NCBI RefSeq assembly: GCF_029851875.1
Contig: NZ_JARKVC010000020.1
Location: 79,675-143,674, forward strand
Direction: 5' to 3'
DNA length: 64,000 bases
DNA from: Actinomyces sp.
GTDB lineage: Bacteria > Actinomycetota > Actinomycetes > Actinomycetales > Actinomycetaceae
Each line of letters opens with the position of its first letter. Position 1 is the stretch's first letter. Position numbers and translations under genes: made by a program. Shown in pieces: positions 9,236 through 16,930 of this stretch. Below the pieces are notes generated by a model that did no database searches, was not told where the DNA came from, and was given only the letters and a program-made list of their open reading frames with translations.

Positions 9236-9246
9236 TCCTCCCTAGG
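9236..9246. promoter_or_regulatory. Partial copy of the CTCCCTAGGGAG palindrome
   Basis: TCCTCCCTAGG at 9236-9246 repeats most of the palindrome centred about 26 bp away at 9264-9275. Two sites on the same DNA face or nearby faces would suit a dimeric response regulator. It lies between the ATPase start and the response regulator gene. Confidence 0.5.
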
Positions 9247-9263
9247 CACATGGCGCCGAGGCT

Positions 9264-9275
9264 CTCCCTAGGGAG
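9264..9275. promoter_or_regulatory. CTCCCTAGGGAG palindrome, likely response-regulator operator
   Basis: This is a perfect 12-bp palindrome 64 bases upstream of the ATPase start codon. The same core recurs as a 14-bp palindrome at 11443-11456 before the histidine kinase gene, and a partial copy lies at 9236-9246. Recurrence at both promoter regions of one cassette is stronger evidence than a single palindrome. Confidence 0.65.
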
Positions 9276-9305
9276 GATGGTCCCTGAGCACCTGGCGTCC
9301 CCGGG

Positions 9306-10070
9306 TCAGCGTCCCAAGGTAGCCACGATCAGCTCGACGCGGTTGGCGCAGCCCGTCTTGGCGAGCACTGCCTTGACATGGGACTTGACTGTGGTGGTCG
9401 CCAGGAACAGCTCAGCGGCGATCCGGGCATTGGACCAGCCACGGCACACCAGTTCCAGGATCTGCTGCTCTCGGTCAGTCAGGGGCTCAGATCCTGGCAG
9501 GAGTGGCGGGAGGCGGCCATGACACGACCGCGCCGCATCGACGTCACCGCCAGCGGCGACGTCGTCACGAGCACCGGCACGGGAGGCAGTGGCACTGGCG
9601 CCGCCCTGGGACGGCTCCGCGCTGTCCTCCCCCAGTCGCGTCAGGACGGTGGCGGTCACGGCAGGGTCAAGCCAGCCCTGACCGGCCGCGAGCGCACGTA
9701 CGGCAGCCAGCAAGGTCGACGGCTCGGCGTCCTTGAGCAGGAAGCCACTGGCTCCAGCGGTCAGCGCGGCAAGGACCAGCTCCTCCTCGTTGAAGGTGGT
9801 GAGGATGAGGACGCGCGTGCCTGCCAGGCAGGGATCGTGGCTGATGGCGCGTGTGGCTGCGACCCCGTCCATGACAGGCATGCGAATGTCCATGAGGACG
9901 ACATCGGCACCGACGCCGTCAGCTGCCGCGCGCCGCAACGCCTCCACTCCGGCTGCGCCGTGAGCCGCCGTGGCCACGACCTGCATGTCCCGCTGGGCGG
10001 AGACAAGCGCGCAGAAGGCCCCGACGAGCAGCGGTTGGTCATCAATGACTCCGACACGTATGGGGTTCAT
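9306..10070 (-). CDS. NarL/FixJ-family response regulator
   Basis: This is a 254-residue DNA-binding regulator. The receiver domain starts MNPIRVGVIDDQPLL with the acidic pair, has the phospho-acceptor aspartate in VVLMDIRMPVMDG and the conserved lysine in GFLLKDAEP. A Ser/Ala-rich linker, longer than usual, precedes the C-terminal LuxR-type helix-turn-helix (LTDREQQILELVCRGWSNARIAAELFLATTTVKSH). The start at 10070 overlaps the kinase stop by four bases (ATGA). It is expected to be phosphorylated by the adjacent kinase and to bind the CTCCCTAGGGAG sites flanking the cassette. Confidence 0.92.
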   Translation of the reverse strand: MNPIRVGVIDDQPLLVGAFCALVSAQRDMQVVATAAHGAAGVEALRRAAADGVGADVVLMDIRMPVMDGVAATRAISHDPCLAGTRVLILTTFNEEELVLAALTAGASGFLLKDAEPSTLLAAVRALAAGQGWLDPAVTATVLTRLGEDSAEPSQGGASATASRAGARDDVAAGGDVDAARSCHGRLPPLLPGSEPLTDREQQILELVCRGWSNARIAAELFLATTTVKSHVKAVLAKTGCANRVELIVATLGR

Positions 10071-11407
10071 CCCACTCCTTGAGTGACGGGGAGTGACAGC
10101 TCGATCGCAAACAGTGGCTCGCCCTCGCTCCCGGTGGTCCTGCCTGCAGCAAAGGTGGCCCCGACCATCCGGGCGCGCTCTGCCATGCCAATCAGTCCTG
10201 TACCACCCTGGCCACTGCCCGCCTGCGGCGAGCCTGGTGCCGCCCTGCTGGTGCCGTGGTGAGAGGCAACCGGGTTGATGACGATGAGGTGGCACACGGC
10301 CTCAGTGGTCTCCAGGCTCACGCGCGCGCCGCCGCTGCCGTGACGGGCGACGTTGGTCAGGGCCTCCGTGAGGGTACGCAGGAGGGTCAGGCGCTGCATG
10401 AGGCTCCACTGGTGACTCCAGGTCGCCAGCACCTGCCTGTCTGGTAGGTCCGAGTCCGGGCTGATCCCGGCAGCATCGGTGAGGGCCGGGATGGTGGTGA
10501 GGTCCGCCAGCGGCGAGGTGGCGGAGCCCGAGCCTCGGTCCTCACCGCCACGCAGGAGGGAGACAACCTCACGCACGGAGGCGAGCGAGGTGTCAGTGGT
10601 GTCCCGAATGGTCTCCAGGGCCGCAAGGGCGGTGGGAAGGTCGGCCACTGCCAGGGCGGTGGCGGCTTGAACACGTACCGCCGTCAGGGCGTGTCCGACG
10701 ACGTCGTGCAGCTCGCGGGCCAAGGCGAGCCGCTCGGCGGAGACGGCGTCGGTGGCCGCCTGTGCGGCGCTTTCCTGACGTGCCAGTGCCTGACTGCGCC
10801 GGGCGCGGGCGTACAGGTACGTGGTGACGAGGCAGATGATGCACACCAGCGCCAGGATCAGAGGAAAGGTGAGGTACCGCGCGAGCGCCGGGTGGTCCAG
10901 GTTGGCCAGGAGAACCGGGTTCAGGACGCTGCCCACCAGGGCAGTCATCAGCGCGACCGTGGCCCAGCGCAGGTCAGCGACCCAACGGGTGACGGCGTAC
11001 AGGCTGGTAGCGGCAGTGAGGATGATGGGGCTGAGCCCCAGGCGCACGGGACTGATCATGCACAGCAGGGCATAGAGGACAAGCCCGGTATAGGTCAGGA
11101 CCATCGACGTGCGTGGGCAGGCATGGCGCAGGGGTTGTGCCACGGTGACCAGGAGGTGGATCGCCACGAGCGCGAGGTAGGCGGGCCTGGCGCCGTAGGT
11201 GAGCGGCAGCCCCGCCTCGACGCAGGTCAGGACTGCGGATGCGACAGTGAGCCCCAGGTCGCTGGGAGGCAGGTGCAGGCCGCCGGGCAGACGCAGGGAG
11301 GGCAGGTGCTGGCGCCAGTCCAGGGCGGAAGGGATCGCAGGCACTGCGTCTGACAGCGCCGGGGCACACGCCTGCGTCCCGAGGAGCGGTGGGTAGGGTC
11401 GAGGCAC
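10067..11407 (-). CDS. Sensor histidine kinase (HisKA_3 type)
   Basis: This is a 446-residue membrane sensor. The N-terminal half has several hydrophobic helices (for example YLALVAIHLLVTV, GLVLYALLCMIS and FPLILALVCIICLVTTYLY) and no large extracellular domain. The phospho-accepting histidine is in LARELHDVVGHALTAVRVQA, typical of the DesK/LiaS-like HisKA_3 group. The ATPase part shows the N-box EALTNVARHG and the G-box GGTGLIGMAERARMVGA. The start is a GTG at 11407. The first gene of the kinase-regulator pair, it is preceded by a CCTCCCTAGGGAGG palindrome, which suggests autoregulation. With so little extracellular sequence it may sense membrane stress or an exporter substrate. Confidence 0.9.
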   Translation of the reverse strand: MPRPYPPLLGTQACAPALSDAVPAIPSALDWRQHLPSLRLPGGLHLPPSDLGLTVASAVLTCVEAGLPLTYGARPAYLALVAIHLLVTVAQPLRHACPRTSMVLTYTGLVLYALLCMISPVRLGLSPIILTAATSLYAVTRWVADLRWATVALMTALVGSVLNPVLLANLDHPALARYLTFPLILALVCIICLVTTYLYARARRSQALARQESAAQAATDAVSAERLALARELHDVVGHALTAVRVQAATALAVADLPTALAALETIRDTTDTSLASVREVVSLLRGGEDRGSGSATSPLADLTTIPALTDAAGISPDSDLPDRQVLATWSHQWSLMQRLTLLRTLTEALTNVARHGSGGARVSLETTEAVCHLIVINPVASHHGTSRAAPGSPQAGSGQGGTGLIGMAERARMVGATFAAGRTTGSEGEPLFAIELSLPVTQGVG

Positions 11408-11442
11408 CCGCCCAGGGTACGGGGCTGCTGACGCGCCCTGTA

Positions 11443-11456
11443 CCTCCCTAGGGAGG
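11443..11456. promoter_or_regulatory. CCTCCCTAGGGAGG palindrome before the histidine kinase gene
   Basis: This perfect 14-bp palindrome lies 36 bases upstream of the kinase start and just beyond the end of dapA. It shares its 12-bp core with the site at 9264-9275 before the ABC genes. It is probably the autoregulatory operator of the two-component system. Confidence 0.65.
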
Positions 11457-11461
11457 AGGTG

Positions 11462-12358
11462 CTACAGCAGGTCGCAGTCCTGGAGCACCTGGCGCAGCGC
11501 CTCCACCTCACTGGCCTGGGCACGCACGAGCGGCAGGCGCACCGTCCCCGTCGGGATCCGGCCCTGGATCGCCAGGGCCTCCTTGGCCATGACCGCGCCC
11601 TGCCCGCCGCCCATGATGGCGGCGGTCAGCGGGCGGATCCGCTGCGCCACGGCGCGCGCGCCAGGAAGGTCTCCGGCGTCCACCTCCGCGATCATCTCGC
11701 GCCAGGAGTGGGCGTCAGCGTGGGCCACCACGGAGACCACGCCGCTGGCGCCGTGCGCGAGCCAGGCGAAGTTGAGGCCGTCGTCGCCCGAGTAGTAGGC
11801 CAGCCCTGTGGCTGCCATGCGCCTGAAGCCCTGCTCGACGTCGCCCGTGGCGTCCTTGACCGCGAGCACGCGCTCGTGCTCGGCCAGCCGGGCCAGCGTG
11901 TCGTCCTCGATACGTACGCCGGTACGGCCGGGGATGTCGTAGACCATGACGGGCAGGTCGGTCGCCTCGACGACGGCCATGATGTGCTGGTAGACGCCCT
12001 CCTGGCTCGGCCGGTTGTAGTAGGGGGCGTTGACGAGCAGGCCCTGGGCGCCGGCGTCCTGGGAGCCCACGCCGATGCGTACGGCGTGGGCGGTGTCGTT
12101 CGACCCGGCACCGGCAACGAGCATCGCGCGCCCGGCCAGGGCGTCGCCGACCTCACGCAGCAGGGTCTGCTTCTCCGGCAGGTGGGTGGTGGGGGCCTCA
12201 CCTGTGGTACCGGCCAGGAGGATCATGTCCGCCCCGTCCTCGACGAGGCTGAGGGCCAGGGCCTGGGCGGCCTCGACGTCGATCGACCCGTCAGGGTGGA
12301 ACGGGGTCACCATCGCCACGCCGACGGAGCCGAAGGGACGGGAGGGGGTTGCGCTCAT
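11462..12358 (-). CDS. dapA: 4-hydroxy-tetrahydrodipicolinate synthase
   Basis: This 298-residue cytoplasmic aldolase condenses pyruvate with aspartate semialdehyde, the first committed step toward diaminopimelate and lysine. The AGTTGEAPTT substrate loop is present (GTTGEspTT in most homologues). The YDIPGRTG motif carries the catalytic tyrosine and arginine, and the Schiff-base lysine is in VLAVKDATGD. Length matches the family. The start is the ATG at 12358. It is divergent from the GNAT gene and tail-to-head with the histidine kinase. Its partner dapB lies 0.8 kb away, separated by the GNAT gene on the other strand, so the two are not in one operon. Confidence 0.95.
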   Translation of the reverse strand: MSATPSRPFGSVGVAMVTPFHPDGSIDVEAAQALALSLVEDGADMILLAGTTGEAPTTHLPEKQTLLREVGDALAGRAMLVAGAGSNDTAHAVRIGVGSQDAGAQGLLVNAPYYNRPSQEGVYQHIMAVVEATDLPVMVYDIPGRTGVRIEDDTLARLAEHERVLAVKDATGDVEQGFRRMAATGLAYYSGDDGLNFAWLAHGASGVVSVVAHADAHSWREMIAEVDAGDLPGARAVAQRIRPLTAAIMGGGQGAVMAKEALAIQGRIPTGTVRLPLVRAQASEVEALRQVLQDCDLL

Positions 12359-12452
12359 GTGACGAGCCTAGCCGCCTGCGCGGCCTCGGTCACGGCGTGC
12401 CCCGGCAGTGAGACCGCGGCCCGGGCCGACACGCTCAAGTACGCTCAAGGCC

Positions 12453-13115
12453 ATGAGCCATAGCCACGACCTGCCTTCGGTCTTCGACACCGACCCGGCC
12501 GCCGGCCTGCCCAGCGGCGGCCCTGAGGGGGGCGAGCAGCCCGCCGGCCTCGTCCGACCGGCGTCAGCCCCTGACCTGGAGGCGATTGGCCGGGTGCACG
12601 CGGCCACGATGCTGGCCTCGCTGCGACAGGCCCACGCGGTGGCGCACGCTGGAGCCGCGCTGCCTGCCGGCGTCGAGGCGATGATCGCGCCGGCCGTGGT
12701 CACGGCTGGCTGGGAGCAGGCTGTCGCAGGCTCCTCGGCACCTGGTCATCACGTGCTGGTCGCCACCGCCCAGGACGAGGTCGTGGGCCTGGTGGCCCTT
12801 GCTCCCTGCCAGGGCCAGGCCGTGGACGAGGAGGGCGCGCCTGCCCAGGGTGATCCTGAGCCTGGCGCGGAGGTGACGGCGCTGGGTGTGGACCCGGCCT
12901 GCCAGCGTGCCGGCCACGGCTCACGGCTGCTGGCAGCCGCCAGCGACCTGGCCCGTGGCGACGGCGCGCAGGTGCTGGTCGTGTGGGCTGTGCGCGGGGA
13001 CGCCTCCCTGGAGGGGCTGCTCACCGCCGCCGGTATGGAGCGCACCGGCTCCTGGCGCGAGCTTCCGGTGGGTCAGGGCGTGGTCGAGGACTGCTGGGCG
13101 GCGTCGTTGTCCTGA
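12453..13115 (+). CDS. GNAT-family N-acetyltransferase
   Basis: About 220 residues from the ATG at 12453. After a 30-residue polar leader, the domain begins with GLVRPASAPDLEAIGRVHAATM. The acetyl-CoA binding motif A is recognisable as EVTALGVDPACQRAGHGSRLLAAA, followed by LLTAAGMERTGSWRELPVG. The substrate is unknown. The gene sits between dapA (divergent) and dapB (convergent, nine bases apart), but nothing links it to lysine synthesis. Two direct copies of ACGCTCAAG lie within 25 bases upstream of the start. Confidence 0.8.
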   Translation: MSHSHDLPSVFDTDPAAGLPSGGPEGGEQPAGLVRPASAPDLEAIGRVHAATMLASLRQAHAVAHAGAALPAGVEAMIAPAVVTAGWEQAVAGSSAPGHHVLVATAQDEVVGLVALAPCQGQAVDEEGAPAQGDPEPGAEVTALGVDPACQRAGHGSRLLAAASDLARGDGAQVLVVWAVRGDASLEGLLTAAGMERTGSWRELPVGQGVVEDCWAASLS

Positions 13116-13124
13116 CCCGCCCGG

Positions 13125-13877
13125 TCACAGGTCCAGCAGGGCGTCCAGGCCGACCGTCAGGCCCGTGCGCTGGCCGACCTGGCGCACGGCGAGCAGCACG
13201 CCGGGCATGAAGCTGGCCCGGTCGAAGGAGTCGGTGCGGATGGTCAGCTGCTCGCCGGGGTTGCCGAGCACGACCTCCTCGTGCGCGGTGAGCCCCTGCA
13301 GGCGTACCGCGTGGACGTGGACGCCGTCGACGACTGCGCCGCGTGCCCCCAGGGGGTCGCTGGCGGTGGCGTCCGGCATCGCCGGGCAGCCCGCTGCCTG
13401 CCGGGCGGCGGCGATGCCTCGGGCCGTGGCCACGGCGGTGCCGGAGGGGGCATCGACCTTGGCGGGGTGGTGGAGCTCGATGACCTCGGCGGAGGTGAAG
13501 TACGGGGCGGCCTTGGCTGCCAGGCTCATGGCCAGGACCGCGGAGAGGGCGAAGTTCGGGGCGATGAGCACGCTGCGCCGGGCCGCCGGCGGGTGCGCCA
13601 GGTGCTCGCGGAGGCGGGCGTAGGCCTCCTCGTCCCAGCCTGTGGTCCCGACGACGACGTCCAGGCCTGCGTCAAGGAGGGCGTGGACGTTGGCCTCAGT
13701 GACGGTGGGGACGGTGAAGTCGACGGCGACCTCGGCGCCGCCCAGGCTCTGGGGGCTGATGGGGTCGGTCACGTCCAGGCGCGCGACCAGCTGGAGGTCC
13801 GGGGCCTCCTCGACCGCCTGGCAGACCGTGGACCCCATGCGTCCCTTGGCACCGATGACTGCAACACGAATCGTCAT
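13125..13877 (-). CDS. dapB: 4-hydroxy-tetrahydrodipicolinate reductase
   Basis: This 250-residue cytoplasmic enzyme reduces the DapA product with NAD(P)H on the diaminopimelate/lysine pathway. The N-terminus MTIRVAVIGAKGRMGS is the dinucleotide-binding glycine loop. The active-site signature VIELHHPAKVDAPSGTA contains the histidine pair, the lysine and the SGT loop, and the VVGTTGWD motif is intact. Length matches the family. The gene is convergent with the GNAT gene. Its promoter should lie in the 188-bp gap before the glycine-rich locus. Confidence 0.95.
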   Translation of the reverse strand: MTIRVAVIGAKGRMGSTVCQAVEEAPDLQLVARLDVTDPISPQSLGGAEVAVDFTVPTVTEANVHALLDAGLDVVVGTTGWDEEAYARLREHLAHPPAARRSVLIAPNFALSAVLAMSLAAKAAPYFTSAEVIELHHPAKVDAPSGTAVATARGIAAARQAAGCPAMPDATASDPLGARGAVVDGVHVHAVRLQGLTAHEEVVLGNPGEQLTIRTDSFDRASFMPGVLLAVRQVGQRTGLTVGLDALLDL

Positions 13878-14001
13878 GGCCGTAGCCTACCGAGGCTGTC
13901 ACAGGTTGTCGTTGCCGGGGCCTGCGGTCTTGTGTCCACGGCTGCGAGAGGGGCACGCCCGAGCGCCCACCGCCGCACGAGGAGTCCACGATAGACCGGT
14001 G

Positions 14002-14007
14002 TATACT
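14002..14007 (+). promoter_or_regulatory. Possible -10 element of the first glycine-rich gene
   Basis: TATACT lies 59 bases before the GTG start at 14066. No good -35 hexamer is found at the expected distance, so this is only a candidate. Confidence 0.3.
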
Positions 14008-14065
14008 CAGTTTGTGGGGACGACAGTCCCATAGCCAATAGCCAGCAGACAAGAAGGTCCATATA

Positions 14066-15294
14066 GTGTCTACGTCTACCCCCCCCCACGCGTTTTAGGA
14101 TTTCCTCGGCGAGCTCTTGTCCGAGGAGCCGCCTGGAGCGTTCCAGCCGTCGCCGTCGCCTCAGCGGCGCCGGCTTTCGCCGCTTCGGGCTGCCAGGCGA
14201 CGACAGCTCAGACACTGACAGGGTCCGCCGGCTCCCACGTCATTGCGATCCCGGCATGTGTCACTCAGGTGCGTTACGTGATCCGAGGAGCCTCAGGCGG
14301 ATGGAGTGGCGGAGCGAACGGGGGCGACGGCATGAGGCTCACCGGCGTCATCGATCTCAGCGGTCGTACTTCTGAGACTGTCCTCACGATCAAGGTTGGT
14401 AGCGCTGGCCTGGCCCGCGGTTCCTGGGCTGACAACAGCTACCGTCGTGGTGCCTCCCTCGGCGGCTTCGGAGGACGCCGCCAATTCTCCGGTGAGGCAG
14501 GCCCGAAGGTTGACGGCGGGGACGGCGGCGGTTCGACGGCTATCTTCGTCCCAGCCGACCAGAGTGGCGGCAGCCGTTCGCACACGGTCGACTTCTCCCG
14601 GGCTCTTGCCCTGGCCGCCGGTGGAGCCGGTGCCGCCAACGGCCAGCAGCTCTACTGGCAGCCACCCGGTCCCGACGACTATGTCGAGTTCAATCCTGTG
14701 TCCTGGCCCGGTAATGCTTACAACGCCAACACAGCCTGGACCGCCGTGAGCGCTCCCTACAGCGGTTTCGTCGTCAACAGCGAGGCCTCCAAAGCAGTCA
14801 CCGTCAGGAACAAGCAGACCGGCCAGGTCTATCTTGAGATGCCGGGCGGCGTTGCCGCCAACGGGACGACCCAAGGCCGCAATACCTTCACGGAGCGTAA
14901 GGCTGTGTTCGCTGACGGCGCTCGTATCACCTTTGAACAAGGCAAGCCTGGGAAGAACACGAGGAACGGTGGACACGGCGGTGACGCCGGCTATGTGACG
15001 AACCCGCCAGATGTCGGTCGCGGCGCTGGCGGCGGAGGTGCAGGTTGGGCTGGCGGTGCCGCCGGCAACAGCTACGGATCAGACGGTCCTCAGTGGGACC
15101 GTTATATCGGTAGCGCAGGCGGCTCCGGATCCAGCTTCTACACCAACCGCGCGATTGAAGGAGTCAGGCTGGCGGAGGCACCGGAGCGTTGGCACGCAGG
15201 CTGGACCTGGAGCTCACCGACCAACAAGGACGGCGACTTCACCCTGACCTGGGAAGGCGATGCAGCCGAGTACGACTACCAGGACAGCGTCTGA
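14066..15294 (+). CDS. Tat-exported glycine-rich protein, out of frame at a 9-C tract (phase-variable or broken gene)
   Basis: The GTG at 14066 has a GAAGG ribosome binding site eight bases upstream. It reads MSTSTPPHAF and stops at 14096. The frame that continues to 15294 runs open through the same spot and encodes FPRRALVRGAAWSVPA then VAVASAAPAFAAS, a twin-arginine signal peptide. That frame has no ATG, GTG or TTG between its upstream stop (14032) and the C tract. One extra C, or two fewer, would join start and signal and give a protein of about 409 residues. The mature part is rich in Gly and Ser with motifs RRGASLGGFGGRR, VDGGDGGGSTAIF and ALAAGGAGAAN, shared with the next gene, and resembles glycine-rich (PF12810-like) folds. 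The function is unknown; a secreted or surface role is inferred. Translation could otherwise begin only at an internal GTG (14269), which would lack the signal. Confidence 0.75.
14079..14087 (+). repeat. Poly-C tract (9 C) inside the start region of the first glycine-rich gene
   Basis: Nine consecutive C residues begin 13 bases after the GTG start. Tracts of this kind are prone to slipped-strand mispairing. The tract sits exactly where the start frame and the signal-peptide frame diverge. Confidence 0.9.
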
Positions 15295-15462
15295 GCCTGG
15301 GGTGGCCGGACCGGTGGCGCCAGCGCCTCCTCCTGCAGGGCGCGTGGTGGCAGCACGTTGACGCCGACGGCGCCCCGGTTCGCGCTGCTGCACCACTCGC
15401 AGCAGCGGAACGTCTGATTCACAGGACGAAGGGCTTTGTGCCCAAACTCACCCACCCCCTCA

Positions 15463-15473
15463 CCCCCCCCCCC
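15463..15473 (+). repeat. Poly-C tract (11 C) upstream of the second glycine-rich gene
   Basis: Eleven consecutive C residues end 27 bases before the GTG start at 15501. An in-frame TAA at 15489 lies between tract and start, so here the tract is in the leader or promoter rather than in the coding region. Length change could alter promoter spacing or translation. Confidence 0.85.
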
Positions 15474-15500
15474 GCCACCAGCAGCAGGTAACTTCAGGGG

Positions 15501-16814
15501 GTGTCATCGTCGTTCCTATCGAAACGGACTCACAACGTGACTGTTCACCCCAAGACAGGCCTCACGCGACGCACCCTCGTCCAGGGTGCCGCATGGACAA
15601 CTCCCGCCATTGTCCTCGCATCGGCTGCACCGGCTATCGCGGCCTCCCTTCCCCAAGACCACATCATCCCAGGTCCCAACCCGGGCACCTACCGTGTCAA
15701 GATCCCCGCTGGTGTCAAGTATGTTGACTACGACATCGGTGGTGGGCGTGGTGGTGCTAGCGGTACCACTGCCGGTTTGGGCATGCGCCTGCGTGGTCGC
15801 CTCAACCTCGAAGGACGCAGCAACCAGCCGACCTACCTCATCATCAAGGTCGGCTCCATGGGCCTCGATCGTGGCCAACCGGCCAATGACGACTACCGCC
15901 GAGGTGCTTCCTTGGGTGGCTTTGGTGGCCGTCGCAAGTATGACGACGAGAGTTATGTGAAGGTCGATGGTGGCGACGGTGGTGGCTCGACCGCCATCTT
16001 CATCGGGAGCAGTGAGACCGATGATTCAGGCGACTTCTCGCGCGCCGTTGTGCTGGCCGCCGGTGGTGCTGGCGCTGGCAACTGGCAAAGCACTGTCCTC
16101 CGGGGCTCGACAGGCACAGACTTCGTCGTTGTCCCTGACAATGATGCTCCCTGGCCCGGCCACGCCCAGAACGGCGCTAATCCCTGGGGTAACGTCGCTA
16201 GCGGGCCCCAGGCAGGCAAACTCGTCCGAGGCGAGGACAGCAAGCCGCTTACCCCGCGCAACAAGTCGACAAACGCGGCGTACTTCACCATGCCCTCAGC
16301 CACCAGTAACCGCGGCCTGTCCTCGGGTGTGAACTCATGGACGAACCCCGGGAGTGTGTTCGGTGATGAGAAAGTGGACGCTAACGGTTATGGCCCAACC
16401 TTCGGCCCCTACCTTGGCAACAGCGGTAAGAGCGCTTCCGACGGTGGCCATGGCGGCAATGCGTCTTTTGTTTACACCCCTGATGGTGTGATCATCAACA
16501 ATGGTATGGGTGCCGGTGGTGGCGGTGGCGGCTGGGTTGGCGGTGCCAGTGGCATCAGCTGGCGCATGACCGCACAGAGGTGGAACCGTAGCTTCGGTAC
16601 CGCGGGTGCGCCGGGCTCGAGCTTCTACACCGAGAACACCGTGGACGGCGTCAAGCACGTCACTAATCAGGTGAACGGGCAGGTCGCTCCGCAACGCAAC
16701 TCCAATGACGATCGTAATGTGCCCGATGCCGGTAAGACGGATGGCGGTCAGGGCTACTTCGTCCTTCGCTACAGGGGTCTTGAACCAGAGGTGAACTACG
16801 ATCCTTCGAAGTGA
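15501..16814 (+). CDS. Tat-exported glycine-rich protein (intact paralogue)
   Basis: This 437-residue protein has a twin-arginine signal (LTRRTLVQGAAWTTPAIVLA then APAIAAS, residues 21-49), with likely cleavage after the AIA motif. The mature protein is Gly/Asn/Ser-rich and shares RRGASLGGFGGRR, VDGGDGGGSTAIFI, VLAAGGAGAGN, DGGHGGNASF, GAGGGGGGWVGGA and PGSSFYTE with the gene upstream. Tat export implies that it folds before secretion. There is no LPxTG anchor, transmembrane tail or catalytic motif I recognise. The ribosome binding site for the GTG at 15501 is poor, and a GTG at 15537 is an alternative. Base composition is visibly lower in GC than the neighbours, with many GGT glycine codons. 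The function is unknown; an extracellular structural or adhesive role is plausible. A strong terminator-like hairpin follows. Confidence 0.8.
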   Translation: MSSSFLSKRTHNVTVHPKTGLTRRTLVQGAAWTTPAIVLASAAPAIAASLPQDHIIPGPNPGTYRVKIPAGVKYVDYDIGGGRGGASGTTAGLGMRLRGRLNLEGRSNQPTYLIIKVGSMGLDRGQPANDDYRRGASLGGFGGRRKYDDESYVKVDGGDGGGSTAIFIGSSETDDSGDFSRAVVLAAGGAGAGNWQSTVLRGSTGTDFVVVPDNDAPWPGHAQNGANPWGNVASGPQAGKLVRGEDSKPLTPRNKSTNAAYFTMPSATSNRGLSSGVNSWTNPGSVFGDEKVDANGYGPTFGPYLGNSGKSASDGGHGGNASFVYTPDGVIINNGMGAGGGGGGWVGGASGISWRMTAQRWNRSFGTAGAPGSSFYTENTVDGVKHVTNQVNGQVAPQRNSNDDRNVPDAGKTDGGQGYFVLRYRGLEPEVNYDPSK

Positions 16815-16853
16815 TCACTGACGAGCCTCTGCTGCTTTGCAGCGGCTTGTCAC

Positions 16854-16892
16854 GAGGAGGGGGTACGCACATCACGTGCAGACCCCCTCCTC
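16854..16892. terminator. Bidirectional hairpin between the glycine-rich gene and the M16 peptidase gene
   Basis: GAGGAGGGGGT (16854-16864) and ACCCCCTCCTC (16882-16892) form a perfect 11-bp stem with a 17-base loop. It lies between two convergent genes, so it can serve both. Confidence 0.75.
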
Positions 16893-16930
16893 TCACTCAC
16901 GCTTCGCATTTCTTCCTGCGAAGATCGCTC

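Noticed and set aside
13125..13877. Idea that dapA, the GNAT gene and dapB form one lysine operon
   Set aside because: The GNAT gene is on the opposite strand and the dap genes have separate promoters, so no operon is possible.
13874..14215. A 113-residue minus-strand frame overlapping the glycine-rich gene start
   Set aside because: It is Arg-rich and lies opposite the Tat signal; it has no ribosome binding site and overlaps the dapB start.
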